Below are positions 52,498-64,000 of a stretch of DNA of 64,000 nt, piece after piece. Position numbers and translations under genes: made by a program. A model generated the notes under the pieces. That model made no database searches and was not told where the DNA came from. It saw only the letters and a list, made by a program, of their open reading frames with translations. The DNA is from Corylus avellana. Lineage: Eukaryota > Streptophyta > Magnoliopsida > Fagales > Betulaceae. How positions within the stretch are numbered: position 1 is the stretch's first letter; every line of letters starts with the position of its first letter. The stretch is taken from NCBI RefSeq assembly GCF_901000735.1, contig NC_081541.1:42563021-42627020 (forward strand), read 5' to 3'.

Positions 52498-52960
52498 ATA
52501 TCCTAGCCCTTAGATTCCCTTGCCTTTGCTTTCTCTTTCCCTTACCAACTTTCTCTGCAGCCAAACAAGATCCAACCACATCAAAACCCGCCACAACAAA
52601 CCAAACCAAAACACAATCTCCCACAAACACAAACACACACACACGCACACATACAGAGAGAGAGTGAAGCACCTGCTGAGTGAGAGTGTAGCGTAAGTTA
52701 GGGTTTATTGGACGCTCATCAGAGAAGGTGAAAAACGGAAACTGAGAGACACAGAAAGAAAGAGAGAGATAAAAGAGAAAAGAGGGAATTGGAGAGCAAT
52801 AAGGGAAATTGGGTGAGGGTGATTTGGTAATAAATAAAGAAAACTAAATGGAATTTTGTTTTTACTGCCAGAGAGAGAGAGCTTTGTGGGGGTGTGATGT
52901 GGTAACAAACTGACCAGGTTTTTTAGGAGATCGCAGAGCTCTTCTCGCTCTTTTATATGC
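52498..52960 (-). promoter_or_regulatory. eIF4G 5' leader and promoter
   Basis: A TATAAAA box on the gene strand (reverse of 52951-52957) would place transcription start near 52920. The leader is about 420 bases, pyrimidine-rich, with a telo-box AAACCCTAA (reverse of 52697-52705). A possible leader intron runs from AGCAG|GTGCTT (near 52673) to GGCTGCAG (near 52555). Confidence 0.5.
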
Positions 52961-54087
52961 TTTTTTTTTTTTTTACTGCGTCGCCCACCTAATTATGGTA
53001 CTTCTTGTATTGGAATATTATTCCGAATAAGAGATTGATTGGGAAACTAAATTGTACAATTATGTATTATGTAAATAAATTATGAGTTTGATTAGAGTTC
53101 AAATCACACAATTAAACTTGCATTAGAATAGGAAAAGACCCCCTTTTTAGTTCCCCTCTTCTCCATTTTCATCCCAAAAAAAAAAAAAAGAAAAAAAAAA
53201 AAGGTCATTAAATAAAATAAGGTTAATAACTTTTTTAGTATTAGCCTTGATTTCAAAAAAATATTATATATCCACCAAGGGTTTACTCTCATGCCATTTA
53301 GGGGTGGTTTCAAGCTTTCAGCTACCTCCTATGACTCATTTATGATTGGCTAACCATTTCACAGGTGGCTGAGAGTAGCTCACAGACCACCCTTAAAAGC
53401 TGAGAATGGCCTGAGAGAGACCCCAGAGATGGCTAAGATACTCGTAGGCCAAAGGCAGTGGAGGTGCCTCTTTAATGATGTTAATAAGTTATATGGGATA
53501 TATTGTAAATTTTATAGACGAAAATATCATTTATGTTTCTTGAATTTATACAAATACCATTACTGATACTTTTTGAAACCAATGCCATCGTTTGATAATG
53601 GACTTTACCACAAATACCTCAACAGCATTAAACCTAATAAAATGTGATAAAACCAGAATTGTGATTAGGCAAAAGTCAAGGTACAACTCAATAAGAACTA
53701 TATATCCGTTGAACACATGGACCAATTTCCAAGGATGGCACACTTGGTTATTACCCAACCAAAAGAAATAGCTTTTAAAAAGTTAGGTTTTTCCTTCTTG
53801 ATAAGCAATCAAAGTTGTAAGGCAGTTGGATCCATAAAGTCATTTGGGTTTCTAATACTCACTAGTATTTAACTGGTTCCTCTTACCTTAAAAGCAACTA
53901 GATATGTGAAAAAGATAAAGTTTTATTTTTAATTGAGTTGGAATACTTTATTTTAACTTACTTTATTCAATTCATATATGTCGTTAGGGCATGTGATTAT
54001 GGCATGTATTTTTAATAAATTAACTGATTTTAAAGGCATATATCAGTTTAATTGACTGAGTTTAAAGAATTTTTTTAACCCAACTTA

Positions 54088-54118
<31 letters not shown>

Positions 54119-57100
54119 TAAAAAATTGTCTCTATGAAAATTAACATGTGTAGCTATTTACAAGGTTTACAACTTATATTAGGTTGAAATTTGTTGGGAA
54201 TAAATTGCACTATAAGCCCATTAGATTTTGGGCCTCGAGGTCATTGATAGGCTCAGAGCTATTAATTAAATAGCAGAAGATATAATTCAAGTGGGGTTCT
54301 ATTGAGAGAATCTAGCTACAGAAGTTTATTCAAGGTTTTAATTGGAGTAAGAGACCATGTCCAATTCTAGCTCTTAGAACTTCCAAATTAACTCACACAA
54401 GGTATAAAAATACATTTTCACTGTCTCAAACTCTCATACTCAATAATACAGAATATGGCTCAATTATTGTACATTGGGCAAACTGAACTATTTCCCTCAT
54501 AAACTCACTTAGGCTGACGTTGGTGGATCTTTTGACGCTCTTGTTATTTTGAAGCGATTGTGGGAACGCGAATGACGTATTAAAGATCAAGAACGCCCCG
54601 ATTCCCCAAATAATGCGCAATTCACATCATACCGAAAACTGTTAGACATAAAATTGTTCTAACAAAATTCATTTTTGGGTTCTTAATTATTATTTTTTTC
54701 TATTTTTGAACATAAGATGTACTTTATTGATAAATTAATGATCAATAGAAAATGTATTCGATCCAAACACTATCAATATGATATAAATAATAGCTTATTT
54801 AGCTAAAACATGTTCAATTATGCGAAATCTCAAAAGACACATTATCTTCTTAAATCTATCTACTATATGACCATATTTGCTCCCATTATTATATCATAAA
54901 AACACATCTCCCTACTAAATTCTTATTTTGGGTTCTTAATTGGAGTATAGTTATTATCACATAAGCAATCAGGCTTACGAAAATTGTATTGTGTTACAAT
55001 TACAAAAGCACCCATTATTATTATTTTTGATATGTTATTCCACTTTTATCATATTTATCAATATTTAATTTTAGATTAACATAGATTAATCCAATTTAAC
55101 TAACTACTTGTATTCCTTGTTTTTATTTGAAGTAAAATGATTAAGTCCACTATAGATACTTATTATAATCTAATCATAATTCTCCTTTTTATCATTAAAA
55201 TAGAGGTGAGAGTCAACCAATATTAAATTATATTTGGATTCTTTTCTTTTTGTATTGGTGGGTTGGTGTCAATTAAGATTGAAATTGAGTTTAGGTTTAA
55301 ATGTATCATATCCATATGTATAAATGGAGATGATTCTTGGCGTGGCTTTATTTATTTATTTTGTTTAGGGAGAAATAAGTCTAAAGTTCACATCAAATGA
55401 ATAAACATATATAGAATAGAATAGAATAGAATAAAATAAAATAAAACCTTGGCCTAAATTGTGTCAGGCAAAAGTCAAGCATACCTTTCCAAAAAGTAGT
55501 AGAAGAACTACTTTGTTTACAAAGGAGAGCAGTAGTGCGTTTGGCAATGCGATTTTACAAAGCAAAATATATATTTTAAAATAAATAAAAATTATATTTA
55601 TTAGATTGTTATATGACTGTCAATGCGGTATTTTGATCAATTTGTTTAAAAAATAAAAAGCTAATTTTCACTATCAAGTCATTTCAATTATATGGTTGTT
55701 GTATAATAGTCCATTAAATGACATTTATCTTAAACAAAATTGCATAAGAAAAATGTTATTTTGCATTATTTACTGGCATGTTCAATCCACCTTTAGATAA
55801 ATCTTAATTAAAAACAAAAAAGGGGGGTAAGTTATTCCTATTTTCCAAACAAAGCAAAAATAGGCGACTTGCGAGATAAGTCTTAGTTGGAGAGAAAACT
55901 TCACTAAGAAGTTTTCAAGTTTACATTCATTATCATATTATTATGCCAATACACCACAAAAGTTTTCAAATTGTGGGTATTACAACAACACACCACAGAA
56001 ATATAAAGAAAATAACATAAATAAATCATCAATCCCATAATTGTGCAACACCAGCGACAAAGACGGCAGGAACGAGCGGGCGCGTGAAAGCTAAGCAAAG
56101 GCGGCAACGAGGGGCCAAGAGGCTAGTGAAGTTGGTGGGAGAAGCTAATGGAGGATAACAAATGAAGATTTGAAAAAACCGAATATGAAAACCAAGGGAG
56201 TTCCAAAGCGGTGGAGGAGGGATTGAGGCTTCAATTTTAGGAGGTCAGGAATAAATCACCGAAGACAATAATTAAGACCTCATAAGAAACTCTAAGAAGT
56301 TTTAAAGTTTACATCCATTATCATATTATTATGCCAACAAAGTTTACATTATCTGGCTATGCACATCAGGCTACTCTTTGTTTGTTTTTATTCATATTCC
56401 CTTGTGTGAACATGGTTGATTAGAGGCGGGATTAAGTATAACCCATTTGCTAACCAAAGCAAGTAACATCAACTTTATTTGTTTTTTTTTCCCTTGTCTA
56501 AAACACTTCAATGTGTAAGCTCGTTTTAGTTCAGATTTTAATTTAAATAATTAAATTTATAATTTTTTAATTAATTTAAGCTTTTGGGGCAGTAACTTCG
56601 GCAGTCTGCTAACATGTTCTTCAAAATGAATGAAATTTGTAGAGAAATGTCATCTTTATTCTTTAAAACCAAGCAGTAAAAGATGATATAATTTTTTTTT
56701 TTTAGTAATATTATTTGGTAGACTATTATAACTTGGTGTTGTAGAAGTAAAAATCTGTCATTAGATTAACACTTTGTAAAAACAAAACAAAAAAATAATA
56801 GTTAATTTTTACTGCCACATTATCTCAGTTATATAACAATCGAATAATGGTCGACTAAGTAACACTAATCCTTTTTTCGGTTTATTTCATCTCATAATTG
56901 TGGATCATTGTATTAATTTAAAAAAGTGAAATGGTATTTTAGTATATTGCTATACGATTGAAATAACGTAGTAGTGAAAATTAGCCTTTGAATTATTCTT
57001 TTTACAAGCCCTTGTTAATTTAAAGATTAACTTTTACTGTCATATCATTTCAGTTATATAGCAGTCCCCTAAATATCATATTTTTTCAAGAAATTCATCA

Positions 57101-57360
57101 AAGATTCGTCGGTTGTGGCAATGGAAGCATAACTTTTTGGCGAGAATATTAAAAGGGCTAATTTTGGACGATCAGATTCTTCAAGCAAATCCAAAATATA
57201 TGGTTACCTCAAACAAACAAAAACAAAAAAAGAATCCAACAATGTGGTTGGGCCTATTGTCTTTTTCCTCTGCCCGTTTGAGTCCAGTGTGGGTTTGGGC
57301 CGAAATTTGAAGACCGAGTTGGACCATAAAGGTTATTGAATTATTCCAAATACTCTGACA
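52961..57360. other. Intergenic, AT-rich
   Basis: No recognisable gene. Contents include a GC-richer segment at 53290-53470 with GGTGGTT and CCACC motifs like the core of the foldback element at 9.3 kb, an AAT tandem run at 54090-54112, a GAATA repeat at 55414-55433 and fragments of the dispersed repeat (56520-56600). Confidence 0.45.
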
Positions 57361-57387
57361 ATATATATATATATATATATATATATA
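57361..57387. repeat. (AT)n microsatellite
   Basis: About 13 AT repeats in intergenic sequence. Confidence 0.9.
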
Positions 57388-57985
57388 CAAAGCTAAATTT
57401 GGAAAAGTTTTGTCCGTGGCAAAATTTTTATTTATTAATATGCTTTGAAGGGTATTTTTTATTTTAAATTTGAAAAGGTTTTTTTATATTTTTTTTTTCG
57501 AATTGAATAAGGAAAGAATTACAGGAAGGATCCTTACCACTCATCATCTAAAAGGAAGAAGAAGTGAGAGATCCAAATAACGAAAATGGAGTGAGCTCCT
57601 TAACAACAAACACAAAACAAATTAAAATAGTGCGACAATAATTACATAAAGTAGGAAATTAGTCAAACAAGTGACTCGGTCTTCTCAAAAGCCGCTCAAG
57701 GCTGTTACAAAAGCAAAAGAGGTCTAGACTATGTCTGAATCCCCTCTAGGAACCAGCAACAACTATTAAAAATTGATTGAAGCTGAATGAGCACTATAGT
57801 AGTCTGTTGAAGGTACGTATTTTGATGTCTTGGACTTGACTGGAAAGCTTTCTTTTGTTGCATGCAACAATACAGGCGGGGACCAACTGAACTTATGACA
57901 TCCTCAACTACTAGGCTCTAGTTCTCAACTAACATTATTTATTATTCAATTAATATCTTACCAACAAGCACTCCAAAACAGGGAT

Positions 57986-58434
57986 GTGGCCATAGATAAA
58001 TTAAATGAAAGGGTGGGGATTGGAGTTGTGCTCAGGGATGAAAAAGGACATGTGATCGCAGCTATGTGTAAAAAGCGGATGGGTGTACTGGAGCCAGCAA
58101 TGGGGGAAGCATACGCCGCCTATCATGCAGCGGTTTTTTGCCGAGATATGGGAGTGCACAATGCAATTTTGGAGGAGATGCAAAACAAATTGTGGAGGCT
58201 ATCAATTCAGATAAGGAAACATGGAGTCGTTTTGGGCATCTAATAGAAGACACAAGGCGTATACTAGGCACTCTATCAAACTGGAATTGTGTCTTTGTTC
58301 CTCACGAAGTAAATGAGGCAGCTCATAGGATGGCGAAAGCGGCCTTCACTGATGTCAGTGATAGAATTTGGAGGGGTACCATTCCTAATTGTATTAGTGA
58401 TAATATTTTGATGGAGCAATTAGCTCTATCTTGA
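57986..58434 (+). pseudogene. LINE-type RNase H domain relic, frameshifted
   Basis: Two overlapping frames together cover a plant non-LTR-type RNase H domain. The first has GIGVVLRDEKGHVIAA and AAYHAAVFCRDMGV. The second continues with GDAKQIVEAINSDKETWS, FVPHEVNEAAHRMAKAA and ends LMEQLALS. A frameshift lies between 58165 and 58175. The 3' tail ATCAATAAAATTCATCAATT before a T/A run (58477-58515) is typical of LINE 3' ends. No reverse transcriptase is present, so this is a 5'-truncated insertion or a degraded one. Confidence 0.7.
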
Positions 58435-59870
58435 TGATTGTTGTTGGAGTTCTTATGCTCCACCTCGATTTCTTATCAATAAAATTCATCAATTCAGTTT
58501 TTTTTTAAAAAAAACATTTGGAATTAGGATTCTCTCCAGTTAGTTATATTTAAAGATTAACTTTATTATTTTAAAAAATACTCTTTAAATATAACTAACG
58601 AAATACTCTCCAATTCAAATAAACTTGAGAGGATCATATTCCAAATATTTGATATTATATGCAACACGTTTTAAATTTCTTGCTACTCCTCGTCTGCATA
58701 ATTATGGAGTTATCATATACATCATTCTCTTTTATTCTCCTCTCATTCTTACAAAACCCATGTGTCGTGGTCTCTTATAGAATTTAGGCTCCGTTCGTTC
58801 CAATGTAAAATGTTTTCCATTGAAAAATATTTCAGCATAAAGCATTTTATTGAAAAATGATTTCCCTGAAAACATTTTTGGCCTTTGATGCGTAAGGAAA
58901 GTTACAAATTATATATATATATATAACTTTAAATTATGATATTGTCCTGACTGGGTCCTGGTGAAGTCATGACGGTGTACCGAAAAATACGAAAAATATT
59001 TTACGCCAAAACAAACGGAACTTTAGTGTATAGAGATTAATTTTTTTAATTAAAAAAATCAAGAGAGGATTAAAAGAGAGGTTGATGAATAAAATTATTC
59101 ATTAGTGCAAAGATGGTGAGAGGCGGTTGACATCATTGGGCTCTCTGAATGTAGGCCGGAAATTAGAGACGTGACAAAGGTAGTATCAATAAAAAAAAGA
59201 GTTTCAAATTTTTATCATATTCGTCCTAATCATTTAATAATAATAATAAGTGCAATTTCCACCTATAAAATTGAATTGTTAACTCATGCCATATGGAAGA
59301 TAAGATTGAATAGTGAAGAATATGTCATTTTCTTTTTATTAACACAAGAGGCAATTATTTAATTAAGAACTAAGCTGGCCTTTTTTCAAAAAATTAAAAA
59401 AAAAAAAAATTAAAGAAATTCTGGTCTTGAAGAGTAGTGTGCAACCCCAACAAAATTTGTGGGTTCATGTGTTCTTGGTTCAATTAATTTTTATGTTGAT
59501 TGTGTACAAATTCTCCTAGGAAAATAAATAAATATTTAATTCTAAACTTGAAAATATCACCTCTTTATTTATATAATTATTTGCAAGCTTTAATGTTAGA
59601 ATGGTAATTAAATGATGAAATTCATTAATTTTTATTAACTTGAGTTTTTGAAATAGTTAATGATTTAATAGATTTAATAACTGTCAAAAAAAAAGTTAAC
59701 AAACTTTTTGAATCTCTCCTATACTTCAGTTAAGTGAAAAAGAGTTATTGTACCCCATTTTATATCGACTTAACGTGTTTTGAATGGTTTTTTTTTAAAT
59801 GACTGATATGAAAAATTGCTTAGAATACGTAACGTCAATCAATATAAAATAAGTGTGATAAATGAGTATG
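58435..59870. other. Intergenic, AT-rich
   Basis: The LINE 3' tail is at the start. TTCCATTGAAAAATATTT and inverse-like text near 58800-59020 may be a diverged MITE. No gene is seen. Confidence 0.35.
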
Positions 59871-60236
59871 AAAAGTCTATTTAACCCCCTCACACTATCA
59901 TTTTAATGATAATCTACCTCCCAAACTATCAATTACGACAATTTACTCCTCAAATTACCAAAACAATGACAATGTACCCCCCCAATGTTAGCAAAATGAT
60001 GAAATTACCCCTATAAAATTTTTAATAAGACAAAAATACCCTTAAAATTTTGAAAAAATAAAAATAAATTTTAGTATTTTTGTTTTTGTTTTAGTAAGTG
60101 TAATTTTGTCATTTTGTTAAAATTGGGGGTAGATTGTCATTGTTTTGGTAGTTTGTGGGGTAAATTGTTGCAATTGATAGTTTGGGGGGTAGATTGTCAT
60201 TGGAGTGGTAGTTTGAGGGGGTTAAGTGGACTTTAT
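59871..60236. mobile_element. Foldback MITE with about 120-bp inverted arms
   Basis: The left arm (TTAACCCCCTCACACTATC, CCCAAACTATCAATTACGAC, CAAAACAATGACAAT) is the inverse of the right arm ending GTTTGAGGGGGTTAA. An AT-rich loop separates them. It has no coding capacity; open frames through it are artefacts. Confidence 0.75.
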
Positions 60237-61192
60237 CCTAACATTAATCGAAAAGTTATTCTAACTCTTTTGGTGATAACTAATATAATACCACTTGAAA
60301 TACTATAATTTTACATTAAAAAAAAAAATCAAGAGGATGACATCAAGTGTATGACATCAACACCTCCATAAAGAATGCACTTGAACTGTTAATACGCACG
60401 GAGTAAGGAGAAGCCTTCAAGATTGGCAGCTCACTAACCATGTGGAGGTTGTTAAAGAGGCATGTGATTGGAAAAGAAGCTTAAGCCAATTGAAATACAC
60501 TAATCAAAACTAAATTGATAATATAAGCAATATGTGACAAGTAATAACAGTTCTGCTGCACATAATACTTCTTTATACACCTTTTTCTTTTCTTTTTTCT
60601 TTTTTGTGGGTAAGTATTAATTACCCTTTTTTTTTTTTTTGTTTTGGTTGGATTCTTCAAATGCTTATATCTTGTTTTTATTAATTTATTAATTCCATTG
60701 TTTATGGTAGGGTTTGACTTATGCTAGAAAACATTGAAAATTAATTGTTTGGATATCTATATATATAAGTGTTGTCCCTCATTGAGGCTCTTCCTATATG
60801 GAATCTGGAAATGGATGTACTTGTAATCCAATAATTATACTAAGTATTAAATTATTAATTATCTCAAAAGCTTAAATTAATAAAAAAATAATAATGATTC
60901 TAATAATTTAATTAATATTTTAACATTTTTTCTTAATAATTAAGACTCAACACATGGAATATTAATTAAAATGTGAGGTAAATTACTAAGGCAATATTCG
61001 GATCATACATTTACTCTGATATCATGTTATGATATCATAAATTATCTCAAAAGTTTAAGCTGATAAAAAATGATAAATTTCATAACACTAAATGAGTCTA
61101 TAATCAAGCCATTTTTAATTGCCCCTCGACCGTTGGTCATAATAGGGAATCATGCTATAAGTATGACTTTATTATATCCTCAAAAGTGATGT

Positions 61193-61280
61193 CACTACAA
61201 AAAAAATGGATTATTAATGATGCCCTAAAAAGGTGTCGTTTTGTGAAGACGACACCAAGAGGCATTGTTCACTATTCATG
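61193..61280. mobile_element. CACTA-type terminus fragment
   Basis: It starts CACTACAAAAAAAATGG and continues with a small hairpin (GGTGTCGTTTTGTGAAGACGACACC). It resembles the terminal and subterminal part of plant CACTA elements. No partner end or transposase is present. Confidence 0.5.
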
Positions 61281-64000
61281 CGTTAACATTGGAGAATAGT
61301 GATTTTAAAAGCCACGTAACTTTGAGACGATTAAAAAAAAGAAGGTTCTATTTATAATATTACTCAAAAATAGGGTTAGCGTGCAAAGCAGGATTACCGT
61401 GTTAACAATGGTATATAGGATTACTTGGGGGGATGGGATTGGTATAGTCAAAGAATTGAGGATTAGGTTATAGCAGGAATGACTTTGATCACAAGTCTTC
61501 AAAGTTCAAATGTAGATGGGGACTTGTCTTTGGCCACAAGCAACAAAATTGGATGATGATAATTTATTTTTCTGTAAGTTACTTGATGATGATAATTAAT
61601 TCATTATAAAATAAGGAAATATTGATAGAAATGGCCAAATTAAAGGTCTTGGAGAATCCTGTTTGATGCTGAAACTTACACTGTTTTATAGGGGACAGGA
61701 TTTTGCCATTTTTCCTTCTCATGACTGTGTTCAATTCGTGGCAAAGGGTACACAACTTGACCAACTTGACTCCATCAAATAGAAATTGAGTCGTAGAAAG
61801 AAAATTTAATTCAGTTTTTAAGAGTGTTATGTGTTTTTAAGCATATGAGAATTAATAAAATTAAAAAAAGAGAGGGTGTTTTAGTAATTTTGACACATTT
61901 CCATTAGGATTTAACGAAAACACCTAATAGAATAGTGACATTATAAAAACTTAAAAGTTCGATACACTAAATTACAAGTTTATAAACTTTAAAGGAATGT
62001 GTTCTTCTGATCCTAAGTAGATATTATTTTCTAAAAACGAGTGAGAGAAATAAGAGAAATTCTAGGTGTTCTCTTTATGTTCTCATAATCCCAAGTGTAT
62101 ATTATTTTGTAAACAAAAATGGTGAGAGAAATAATGATCACTTTTTTTTTTTAATTTTTTTTTTAATTTTATTTTATAGAAAATAATATCTACTTAGGAC
62201 CAAAAAATTGCTAGAAAAATAACAAAATAACACCTAACATTCTCCGAAAAATAAAAAACCGACAAAACCAATTTCCTAACCTTTTAATAAAATAAAAAGG
62301 GTAGGTCAAATTTTCCCGACATTTTAATTGACCTGGTGAGTCCCATACCAACATTTCATTGACTTTGTGTAAAAAGAGTTGATGATTTTAATGTTGAGAG
62401 GAGTAACATATATAACTCCAATTTTCATGTGTGTCTGTCTTCATTGTTAATGCCAAAAGTCCACCCAGCCATGTTCTGTCAATTTTGCATGGGAAGGAAT
62501 CGTCAAACATTGACACCTCCTTTGTCTTATTCAATCTTTTTAGAAGCTTCCTGCCTTCTCAACTGTTTCTTTCCAATTTTATCACGGGTCAAGTCAATGC
62601 CCTTGATCCTTTTTTTTATTATGATTTTTTTATTATATTTTTATTTTTAATTATTACACATTTTAATTTGATGCATGATAATTAAAAACTCTTAATTTTA
62701 TCTCATAAACTTTTAATTTGATGTAATATACTCTCTGTTATATTTTAAATGTTAAACATGATAAAATGACATTTTATACCCATAACTTTTTTTTTTTTTT
62801 TTTTTTAGTAAAATTACAAATTTACTTTTAATTTCAAATTAAAAATTAAAATTAAAAACTAAAATTGAAGTGTAATTTGATCTTTTTAGTCATGTCCGTT
62901 AGGGTTAACAGTTGAATCTGACAAAAGGAGCATTGAATCAAACCGAAAGTTAAGATGATTAAATTGAAAGTTTTTGAAATTTGAATAAATTTTCTTAAAA
63001 TTCGTGGTAGTTCATAGATCTAAAGTGACTTTTTTTAGATCTATTTTGTTTTGGTTTTACCTTTCGCCCATAATTTTAGTTTTTTTTTTCCTATTATTCT
63101 GAATAATTAATATTTTCCAAAGTTTCTAATTCATTAATTCTAATATATATAGATATATAATAATGAAGGTTAGGTTTCATGCCTTAAATGCACAAGATAA
63201 GATCACGTGGAAGTTGGACCACAAATATTTGTAGAAAGTTCTATTTGTTAATTTATTTTGGAAAGTTTTTTTTTTTTAATTAAATAAGTGTTATAATTTA
63301 ACAATTTTTTTTTTAAAAAAATGTTTTTGTACTTCTAATTATTTTTTAATTTTTGTGTTCTAATTATTTGTTAATATTTTTATTTTAAAACCAATTTCAC
63401 AAACGTTTAGCTTTTTGTAAGAAAAGTATTTGTCTTATGGTAAGGAGCAATTTAGATTTTCTTTCTCCTAGAACTAGAAGCAGTGCTAGACAAAGGGTGG
63501 CAGGGGTGGGTTTACACTGATCGATGTGGCGAATTTTAATATGCTTCCATGTTTACTACCTTTTTTTTTAAAAAAAAATGTTAACAACTTAAAACCTGAT
63601 TTGAAGTTGACGTCAAAATTTAGTGTAAAGAGTAATATTATTCTAAATTTTTAATTTCACGCCTACTCAGAAACATGAACATGAACCCTACATGTATATG
63701 TCTATCTGTATTGATGCAAGTAGAAAACACAATATTGTCTATCTATATGGAAGGAGTAATGCTGTTATTTACATTTATTTTATACTGTCTAACATAGCGT
63801 ATTTTAAGTGATTTTCTTTTTGTGTTTTTTTAAGTGAATAACATGAGATACACTACTTAAAAGTTAAAACATGTCACTTCAATTTGTGTGAAATGAGTGT
63901 AATAAATACATATAAATAGTTACATTACTCGTAAAGTAGAGTTATATATTACACCATTATTTCCCTATTAACTCGATGAACTTTTAGATTAATCAGTTAA
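61281..64000. other. Intergenic, no gene seen
   Basis: Very AT-rich, with long T/A runs (62143-62170, 62788-62806, 63265-63280). Open frames are low complexity. I see no gene or structured element that I can support. Confidence 0.45.

Overview
The window is plant nuclear DNA. Its genes are plant families split by GT-AG introns in AT-rich sequence full of hAT elements, MITEs, one LINE relic and CACTA-type ends. The proteins (plant eIF4G, type I metacaspase with an LSD1 finger, purine permease, 60S ribosomal protein L37a) and many MITEs suggest a eudicot, probably woody. I cannot name the species.

Layout. 198-374 (+) is the last exon of an unidentified gene. 3818-6290 (-) is a chimeric gene: a complete purine permease (PUP) reading frame runs without a stop into the MIF4G domain of translation factor eIF4G. 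6892-8086 (-) is a tandem copy in which the permease part has been cut out and the MIF4G part kept in frame. 10489-12564 (-) is RPL37A in five exons. 16021-21217 (+) is a complete five-exon type I metacaspase. 22-42 kb is a transposon pile: hAT A (transposase frame open but probably inactive), hAT B (pseudogene), hAT C (best preserved, three exons, with terminal repeats), a PIF-like element, a CACTA-type end, and a segmental duplication (25457-28528 and 38765-41961) carrying the first exons of an unknown gene twice. 42050-42517 matches metacaspase intron 1. 43293-52497 (-) is the full nine-exon eIF4G gene (1,910 aa predicted), the evident relative of the MIF4G copies at 4-8 kb. 53-64 kb is intergenic, with a LINE RNase H relic and a foldback MITE.

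How it fits together. The full eIF4G carries an eIF4E-binding motif, MIF4G and MA3. The two copies at 4-8 kb carry only MIF4G, one of them behind about ten membrane segments. Matching upstream introns show that the two copies descend from one PUP-MIF4G ancestor by tandem duplication, after which each lost a different part. Part of the first copy is almost identical to the full eIF4G gene while its flanks are diverged, which suggests gene conversion. The PUP-MIF4G fusion is the most unusual object here. Exon models were built by hand from splice consensus and conserved protein sequence; no expression evidence was available.
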